From JAJDOD01 sp050299835 (GTDB lineage: Bacteria > Pseudomonadota > Alphaproteobacteria > Rhodobacterales > Rhodobacteraceae): a stretch of 64,000 nt of DNA. Positions 59,174 to 64,000 of the stretch are shown here, one piece after another; position 1 is the stretch's first letter; every line of letters starts with the position of its first letter. Location of the stretch: the NCBI GenBank assembly GCA_050299835.1, contig JBNKWP010000001.1:285440-349439 (forward strand). The letters run 5' to 3'. The notes beneath the pieces were generated by a model. The model worked only from the letters and a program-made list of their open reading frames with translations. It did not search any database and was not told where the DNA came from. The position numbers were made by a program, and so were the translations under genes.

Positions 59174-60649
59174 TCATGCGGTGGCGGGAATGGCCGCGCT
59201 TCGCTTGGCAACGGCTGACACAATCGACAGCCTCACTCTCTCTCGCATGAAGTCATCGAAACCCCGCGCCTGTCGCAGGATGCGGTCTCCTTTAGGACCG
59301 AACGCCTCGGATGACCGCTTGAGATATGAGTAGAATGTCCAACTGCGGTAGTCGCTAGTAAGGTTCGCTTTTTTGACCTTGCTGAACCGCTGGGAGAACA
59401 GCGGGAAATTGAAACTACCTATCAACGCTCCGGCGTCCAATTTCGGATTTTTCTCGGCGTGACGCCTACCGTCACGCTTCGCCGCACCTGCCACCTTTCC
59501 GTAGAACCGGGATATAGTGCTATCGCGGACATAAACTCGCCGGCCATCGTAGCGGAAACCAAGGTATTCAAATCCATTCTTCGCAGCCTCATCGGGCCGC
59601 TGTTTAATATGGTGGAAGCAGATTCCACCGGCTGCGCGTTGAAACTGGGCCACGCAAGTCTTGGCTTCCTTAATTCGAAGCTCCGGCCCATGTTTGCGCA
59701 TCTCTGTTGTGGCGAATTCGATTGCTGCCTGCGCTTCCGCGCTTCCACCGGGTACGATCAGCAGAATGTCGTCGGAATACCTCATGTACCTCCCACCGCG
59801 GGCCCGCGCGTATTCGGCCATCATTCTGTCAAACTCCAATAAGTAGAAGTTTGCGATCAAGTCGGAGATCGGTGCACCTTGTGGTATGCCGTGAGGCAGG
59901 AGGTTCTTCTGGATCAGTGACTGGCCGTGACTCGGATCTCCGCCGCAAATCTTGGCGCGGAAGTCCGAGTTGGAGCAGAGTTGCTTAGGCATATCGCGGA
60001 ATGGAATTAGGAAGCCCGGTATCACGTGTCCGTTTCGCTCCCGCATCCCGAAATATCCGAGGCGCGAATATGCAGAGCGCTGATCTACATAGCTATACTT
60101 GGTAATATTCTTGAAGACCGCGTAGTGGTCGGGCGGTAACTTCTCCACGCCCAGCAGGTCGCACCAAATGCGCTTGATCCGCCCGTGGTCCAAGTTTTCG
60201 AAGTAACGCTTGATGTCGAGAGCGACGGCCACGCAATCCCCGATCCGGTCGATTTCATCGAAAGCATCCTTGGCGAAGTCTATGTTGCACTTACCGCCGC
60301 CGCGCCCGGCCTTCAACAACTGCCGGTAGGCGATCGGGCAATCCGCTATGCCCATTTCCTGAAGGCGCGCTTCGTAGAGGCGAGAGAGTTTCCGGCGGTA
60401 GAAGGCAAATATGTAGGCGTCACGCCGAGCGCCGTACCTGATCGGGCGCGGCTTCTTTTCTGGCTTCGCCGCGTCGATGGGGCGGTACGGTTGCCATGAT
60501 TCCTCATAGAGAAAGAATGGGTAGAACGAATTTGCCGCGACCAATTCCGGGTTTGTGACGAGGCGACGGATTTCCTTGAGCGTCATCGGCGCATCAAAAT
60601 GCGGATAGTGCTTGAGGTCCTTGTCGGTGAAATCGAACTCGTCTTTCAT
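59174..60649 (-). CDS. Reverse transcriptase of the defence-associated (UG/DRT/Abi) type
   Basis: The 491-residue protein has the reverse transcriptase core: KPRPIRYGARRD near residues 66-77, motif A VALDIKRYFENLDH (142-155, catalytic Asp145), motif B GIPQGAPISDLIANFY (254-269), motif C YSDD (291-294) and FEYLGF near 360-365. A roughly 100-residue insertion separates A from B, and a basic helical C-terminal region of about 120 residues follows the palm. There is no group II maturase (X/HNH) domain and no retron VTG motif. The layout fits the unknown-group RTs known to act against phages; exact class is undetermined. The start at 60649 follows GGAGGCCG. Confidence 0.85.
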   Translation of the reverse strand: MKDEFDFTDKDLKHYPHFDAPMTLKEIRRLVTNPELVAANSFYPFFLYEESWQPYRPIDAAKPEKKPRPIRYGARRDAYIFAFYRRKLSRLYEARLQEMGIADCPIAYRQLLKAGRGGGKCNIDFAKDAFDEIDRIGDCVAVALDIKRYFENLDHGRIKRIWCDLLGVEKLPPDHYAVFKNITKYSYVDQRSAYSRLGYFGMRERNGHVIPGFLIPFRDMPKQLCSNSDFRAKICGGDPSHGQSLIQKNLLPHGIPQGAPISDLIANFYLLEFDRMMAEYARARGGRYMRYSDDILLIVPGGSAEAQAAIEFATTEMRKHGPELRIKEAKTCVAQFQRAAGGICFHHIKQRPDEAAKNGFEYLGFRYDGRRVYVRDSTISRFYGKVAGAAKRDGRRHAEKNPKLDAGALIGSFNFPLFSQRFSKVKKANLTSDYRSWTFYSYLKRSSEAFGPKGDRILRQARGFDDFMRERVRLSIVSAVAKRSAAIPATA

Positions 60650-61118
60650 CGGCCTCCGCGAGTGGGGGCAAGAGCTTCGGGTCAACGCACCGACCCTTAA
60701 CATCTCCGCCCCCGCCGTTCTGCGGTGTGCGTTCGTCTTCGACGTGGTCGTGTATACTGTGAAGCACCTGGCAATGTTGTATTGCCGGATTGCCGCAAAG
60801 CCGCCCGCGTGGCTGGCGAGAGGAGCCCGAATGATCGAACTCGCGATCTGCCCAGACTGCGAAACTTGCCTTGACAGTTCAAACACGTAACTGAAACGCC
60901 CCCGATTGGACGCCATACCAAATAAATGGGGCCGAATCGGCCCGAACACAAGACCTGCGACGTTCTTTTTTTGTTCCCGATGGAGAAATTTGGTTCCACG
61001 TGCTTTCGATTGGGTTCAACTTCCCCCTTCCCATCCGCCCAGAATCCCTCTATACGCCCCCAGTCCCGGGCTACCCCCCGGGATATTTCGTCCGAGACGG
61101 TGGGTTCGTGCAGACGCT
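60650..61118. other. Non-coding stretch upstream of the reverse transcriptase and before the rplJ leader
   Basis: No supported gene lies here. It contains a hairpin at 60770-60786 (6-base stem, 5-base loop), the palindrome 60929-60943 and an inverted repeat 61064-61083. A plus-strand 19-codon frame (60831-60890) has an AGGAG site but no other support. Several UG-type reverse transcriptases use a structured RNA encoded directly upstream, so this stretch, read on the minus strand, is a candidate, without proof. TATACG at 61050 could be a -10 box for rplJ. Confidence 0.45.
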
Positions 61119-61275
61119 CGAATAAATCCTGCCCGAGACGGGAACAGAGGAATTCGTTTCCGGGACCACAGAGGTTCCCGAGAGGCGCTATTCGCGACGG
61201 ACCCGTAAGGACTCGTGGGGCTAGAAGCCTCTAACTGAGCCGGGAGGGTCCCCCTCCCATACTTGGAGTGAAACT
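61119..61275 (+). promoter_or_regulatory. Structured rplJ leader, probable ribosomal protein L10 autoregulatory region
   Basis: The 157 bases before rplJ hold repeated G/C-rich short motifs and a perfect 7-base-pair hairpin (61242-61248 with 61252-61258) directly before the ribosome site. L10-L7/L12 complexes are known to bind such leaders and repress their own translation. The exact L10-leader fold was not computed, so this is inference from position and visible stems. Confidence 0.5.
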
Positions 61276-61794
61276 GTGGATAGAGCCCAGAAAGAAAAAG
61301 TGGTCGAGGAACTCGGCCAGATCTTCGAAAGCTCTGGCGTTGTGGTCGTTGCCCATTACGCAGGTCTTACGGTTGCCGAGATGCAGGACCTTCGCGCGCA
61401 GATGCGTGACCAGGAAGGCTCCGTTCGCGTTGCCAAGAACAGGCTCGCCAAGATCGCCCTTGAAGGGAAGCCGAATGCTCATTTGGCCGACCTTCTGACG
61501 GGCATGACCGTTTTCGCCTATTCCGAAGACCCGACGGCCGCGGCCCGGGTCATGGACAAATACGCCAAGGGCAATGACAAGTTGCAGATCCTCGGCGGTT
61601 CGATGGGTGAAACGGCTCTTGATCCGGCTGGAGTGAAGGCCGTTGCCGAAATGCCGTCGCGCGAGGAGCTTATCGCTTCCATCGTCGGCTGCATCGGTGC
61701 GCCTGGCTCCAACATCGCCGGTGCGATCGGGGCGCCTGCAAGCAACATCGCGAGCATTCTCTCGACCATCGAAGAGCGCGCGGAAGCCGCCTGA
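61276..61794 (+). CDS. rplJ: Ribosomal protein L10
   Basis: The 172-residue protein has the L10 pattern: the N-terminal RNA-binding region (VVVAHYAGLTVAEMQDLRAQMRD near residues 28-50, KNRLAKIAL near 60) and a C-terminal helix that binds L7/L12 dimers. It is part of the ribosomal stalk. It starts at GTG 61276 with a TTGGAGTG site. It is followed by rplL, but not by rpoB within the window, and has no rplA upstream. Confidence 0.96.
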   Translation: MDRAQKEKVVEELGQIFESSGVVVVAHYAGLTVAEMQDLRAQMRDQEGSVRVAKNRLAKIALEGKPNAHLADLLTGMTVFAYSEDPTAAARVMDKYAKGNDKLQILGGSMGETALDPAGVKAVAEMPSREELIASIVGCIGAPGSNIAGAIGAPASNIASILSTIEERAEAA

Positions 61795-61851
61795 GACCTG
61801 CGTGGGTAAAGCCCATGCGTTGGAACACAAATTGGAAACGGAAACAGTACA

Positions 61852-62235
61852 ATGGCTGATCTGAAGAAACTTGCTGAAGAGATCGTGGGTCTCACGCTTC
61901 TCGAAGCCCAGGAACTGAAAACCATCCTGAAGGATGAATACGGCATCGAGCCCGCCGCTGGCGGCGCCGTGATGATGGCCGGTCCGGCTGCCGGCGGCGA
62001 CGCTGGCGCAGCGGCTGAGGAAAAGGACGAATTCGACGTCATCCTCAAGTCGGCCGGTGCCTCCAAGATCAACGTGATCAAGGAAGTGCGCGGCATCACC
62101 GGTCTTGGCCTGAAAGAAGCCAAGGACCTGGTGGAAGCCGGTGGCAAGGCCGTCAAGGAAGGCGCGCCGAAAGCCGAAGCCGAAGAGATCAAGGCGAAGC
62201 TGGAAGCAGCTGGCGCCGAGGTTGAACTCAAGTAA
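61852..62235 (+). CDS. rplL: Ribosomal protein L7/L12
   Basis: The 127-residue stalk protein has the N-terminal dimer helix region (residues 1-30), an Ala/Gly-rich hinge (AAGGAVMMAGPAAGG near 35-50) and the C-terminal EF-Tu/EF-G-binding domain (EFDVILKSAGASKINVIKEVR and GLGLKEAKDLVE). Several copies sit on L10 and recruit translation factors. A strong terminator follows, so the transcript ends here. Confidence 0.97.
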   Translation: MADLKKLAEEIVGLTLLEAQELKTILKDEYGIEPAAGGAVMMAGPAAGGDAGAAAEEKDEFDVILKSAGASKINVIKEVRGITGLGLKEAKDLVEAGGKAVKEGAPKAEAEEIKAKLEAAGAEVELK

Positions 62236-62256
62236 TCGCGACTGCGGTTATTGGGG

Positions 62257-62286
62257 AAAGGCCGGGCCGAAGGGTCCGGCCTTTTT
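62257..62286 (+). terminator. Intrinsic terminator after rplL
   Basis: AAAGGCCGG and CCGGCCTTT arms flank a short loop and are followed by TTTTT (62257-62286), a clear rho-independent terminator 22 bases after the rplL stop. It separates rplJL from whatever lies downstream, so rpoBC, where it exists, is transcribed apart. Confidence 0.9.
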
Positions 62287-62468
62287 CGTTGGGGAGGTGG
62301 CAGGTCTGGTGGGCGGACATTCCCGACTTCCGCCGCAAGTGCACCAATGGCCGCTCTACCGCTTGCGACCACAGCGAATTGTGCAGATTTGCCCGAAATG
62401 GCCAGATCTGCTAAGATCCGGGCAATTGATGAATGAAATTGTCGGATCAGCAAATTTTTGGGGAAACT

Positions 62469-63386
62469 ATGAAACAACTAACTTTTGCAGCTTTTGCATT
62501 GATTTTGTTCGCGCCTGCGGCTTGGTCGGGTCCACTGCACATCGCCGCGAGTAACGGCGACTTTGAGCAAGTCAAGGAACTGATCGCAGCCGGAGAGGAC
62601 GCCAACAAGCGGGACAGAAACCTTGGGTGGCCCATCCACCAAGCAGCACTGCAAAACCATGTTGAAATGGCAATGGCACTCATCGATGCTGGTGCGGACG
62701 TTAACGTCGATCATAAGATCTTCGGCTCCCCTCTATACTCCGCGGCCCAAAAGGGAAGCTTCGAATTGGCGGTACTTCTCTTAGACAACGGCGCCGACCC
62801 GAACGCACGACACCGAGGAGACGGCTCCACGCCGCTCCATATTGCTGCGGAAGGCGGTTATGCTGACCTCGTACAGCTTCTTGTTGCACGTGGATCGGAC
62901 CTGGCTGCACGTACTGAACCTCCCAGTGAAGGACTTGGGGCGCTTACCGCGCATCACGCTGCAGCGCGCAAGGGACACGACCATGTCGTTACTCTGCTTA
63001 GATGGTTGGAACGTTCTGAGGGGCCCACGCGGAGCATTCGATTGGCCATTGCTGACGCGGATCCGAAGGCCGGTGAAGTGGCTTTTGGCGACGGGTCAAA
63101 ATACTTCGAGTGCGCCGGTTGTCACGACCTTTCCAGCGATGGCACACGGAAGAGCCGAGGCCCACATCTCGAGGGAATCCTCAGTCGCGGGAAGGCGGCC
63201 CTAGGTGACTTTGAATATTCTGAACAAATGAAGCAACTGGTCGGAGACTGGTCGCTCGCAGAAATTGACTCTTTCATCACCAGCCCCACCGACTATTTAC
63301 CAGGCACTCGAATGGACATTAGAGGTTTTTCGGACCCGCAGGAAAGAGCCAACATAATCGCGTATATCATGTCGGTTACGAAGTGA
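62469..63386 (+). CDS. Exported ankyrin-repeat protein with a C-terminal cytochrome c domain
   Basis: The 305-residue protein has a signal peptide (residues 1-20), about five ankyrin repeats (residues 22-175; PLHIAA and GADPNA are typical), and a c-type cytochrome domain with the haem motif CAGCH (215-219) and a probable axial Met282 in LPGTRMDI. Haem attachment would occur in the periplasm. This fusion could tether a redox protein to another envelope protein. The start 62469 follows GGGGAAACT. Local base composition is more AT-rich than the rest of the window, suggesting transfer. Confidence 0.87.
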   Translation: MKQLTFAAFALILFAPAAWSGPLHIAASNGDFEQVKELIAAGEDANKRDRNLGWPIHQAALQNHVEMAMALIDAGADVNVDHKIFGSPLYSAAQKGSFELAVLLLDNGADPNARHRGDGSTPLHIAAEGGYADLVQLLVARGSDLAARTEPPSEGLGALTAHHAAARKGHDHVVTLLRWLERSEGPTRSIRLAIADADPKAGEVAFGDGSKYFECAGCHDLSSDGTRKSRGPHLEGILSRGKAALGDFEYSEQMKQLVGDWSLAEIDSFITSPTDYLPGTRMDIRGFSDPQERANIIAYIMSVTK

Positions 63387-63686
63387 GCTCCGCCACACTG
63401 GATTCTTGCGGTTTTTGACCATTGTCGAAGGCCATCTTTAGGCTCAACCAGGTCATCTGAGAGAAACCGTAGGTTGACCGCTGGCCCTCGCATTGGACGC
63501 AAAGGGGAGCAGGTCAACCCTACCAACACGGGACTTTCACTGAAGTTGCGGCAATGTCCGCTGTGCGGACGGAGCGGACATCGAACCAAAGTCCGCTTTG
63601 ATGTATCCTGTCCACAAGTGTATTGATCCAAATGCCTGTTGTTTCGAAGCATTCATCGGGCCACAGAGGAAGTAAGGTAAAAGCCG
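63387..63686. other. Non-coding stretch before the last gene
   Basis: This 300-base stretch has no supported gene. It contains a perfect 9-base inverted repeat (63554-63562 with 63573-63581, 10-base loop), possibly a weak terminator or a protein site. Minus-strand frames here look like shadows. Confidence 0.5.
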
Positions 63687-64000
63687 GTGCTCGGGAGAAT
63701 GTTTGCTACATTTGTGTTGGTAAGTTCGCACGCTATTGCTGCCGAAAGGGAACTGGCTCAGTTCTTTCCATCGATTCCCATACATGAGGACGACCGACTG
63801 AGCGGCACTTTCGAGGCGGATATAGTGGGCTGTCGCATCACTTTAACTGAAAAATCTCGTGCCTTCGAGATCGTCCGCGTATTTCACGTTCAGGACTACG
63901 TAACTGAGCCGGAGCGTATTGCTCGGCCCTTCGCGCGACAGTTGTCGACCCGATACAATGTTGCCTGGGTTGCCCGACAAGAGCCATTTGACAACGAATT
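63687..64000 (+). CDS. Small exported protein of unknown function (cut by window edge)
   Basis: From GTG 63687 (or ATG 63699) the frame reads a signal-peptide-like stretch ending SHAIA, then ERELAQFFPSIPIHEDDRLSG and a beta-rich remainder to the window end, at least 104 residues with no stop. No family is recognised. A weak AAGG site precedes the GTG. It lies in the more AT-rich DNA shared with the ankyrin-cytochrome gene, and might be functionally linked to it. Confidence 0.5.
   Translation, partial: MLGRMFATFVLVSSHAIAAERELAQFFPSIPIHEDDRLSGTFEADIVGCRITLTEKSRAFEIVRVFHVQDYVTEPERIARPFARQLSTRYNVAWVARQEPFDNE

Noticed and set aside
59174..60649. Retron or group II intron identity for the reverse transcriptase
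   Set aside because: No retron VTG motif, no msr/msd pair seen, no maturase domain and no intron boundaries; the motifs fit the UG/Abi type better.
60612..60890. Plus-strand frame of 92 codons, and its 19-codon tail with a ribosome site
   Set aside because: It overlaps the RT start on the other strand and has no homology signal; the short tail cannot be supported alone.
1..64000. tRNA, rRNA, CRISPR, insertion sequence or prophage genes
   Set aside because: Looked for by eye and not found; this is not a program-based exclusion.

Overview
The window looks like chromosomal DNA of a GC-rich alphaproteobacterium of the Rhodobacteraceae (Roseobacter-type). The reasons are inference from gene content: a defective dihydroorotase beside pyrB, long DmdC-like acyl-CoA dehydrogenases, a tiny aa3-type cytochrome oxidase subunit IV, TRAP transport, a gbpR/chvE/ggu sugar system and a pca branch of protocatechuate catabolism. 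No tRNA, rRNA, CRISPR array, insertion sequence or prophage gene was seen. Both ends cut genes: a desaturase N-terminus at the left and a small exported protein at the right.

Layout. 1-2226: a minus-strand operon of a GbsR/MarR-type regulator, a DCC thiol protein, a DUF4166 protein, a membrane protein and a desaturase. 2312-13536: plus-strand housekeeping genes: pyrB, a tail-anchored unknown, a catalytically dead PyrC homologue, plsY, uracil-DNA glycosylase, a phosphoesterase, a LysE exporter, moaB and an RND efflux pair. 13533-21094: a DsbD-N protein, YqgE, an exported 5'-nucleotidase, DUF952, pyrD, arsC, a MATE pump and two thioesterases. 21182-29900: two MerR regulators and a fatty-acid beta-oxidation set, then cytochrome oxidase subunit IV and a lipoprotein. 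30042-36205: AzlCD, then the molybdenum-cofactor/formate dehydrogenase maturation set fdhD-mobA-mobB-moeA, a rhodanese and a DUF4105 protein.

36328-44992 is a catabolic region with a MarR regulator, an aromatic FAD monooxygenase, a complete TRAP transporter, and CoA-ester and amidohydrolase enzymes. 45000-55931 is an L-arabinose (or galactose-type) locus: LysR regulator, ChvE-GguAB importer, GguC, and dehydrogenase/dehydratase enzymes leading to 2-oxoglutarate. 55948-58716 is pcaCHGB. If the monooxygenase makes protocatechuate, the pca genes would consume its product.

The most unusual part is 58.7-64 kb. The pca operon stops without pcaD or pcaQ. A 491-residue reverse transcriptase, resembling the antiphage (DRT/UG/Abi) type rather than a retron or group II intron, lies beside a roughly 600-base non-coding stretch. 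rplJ-rplL follow, closed by their own terminator and not followed by rpoB, and then a periplasmic ankyrin-cytochrome c fusion in more AT-rich DNA. Two non-coding repeat families were found by eye. One is a five-copy CGTCGGT array present at 15.04 and 58.96 kb with identical 11-11-11-12 spacing. The other is a 50-base element at 18.57 and 29.93 kb that ends in a CtrA-like TTAA-N7-TTAA box.
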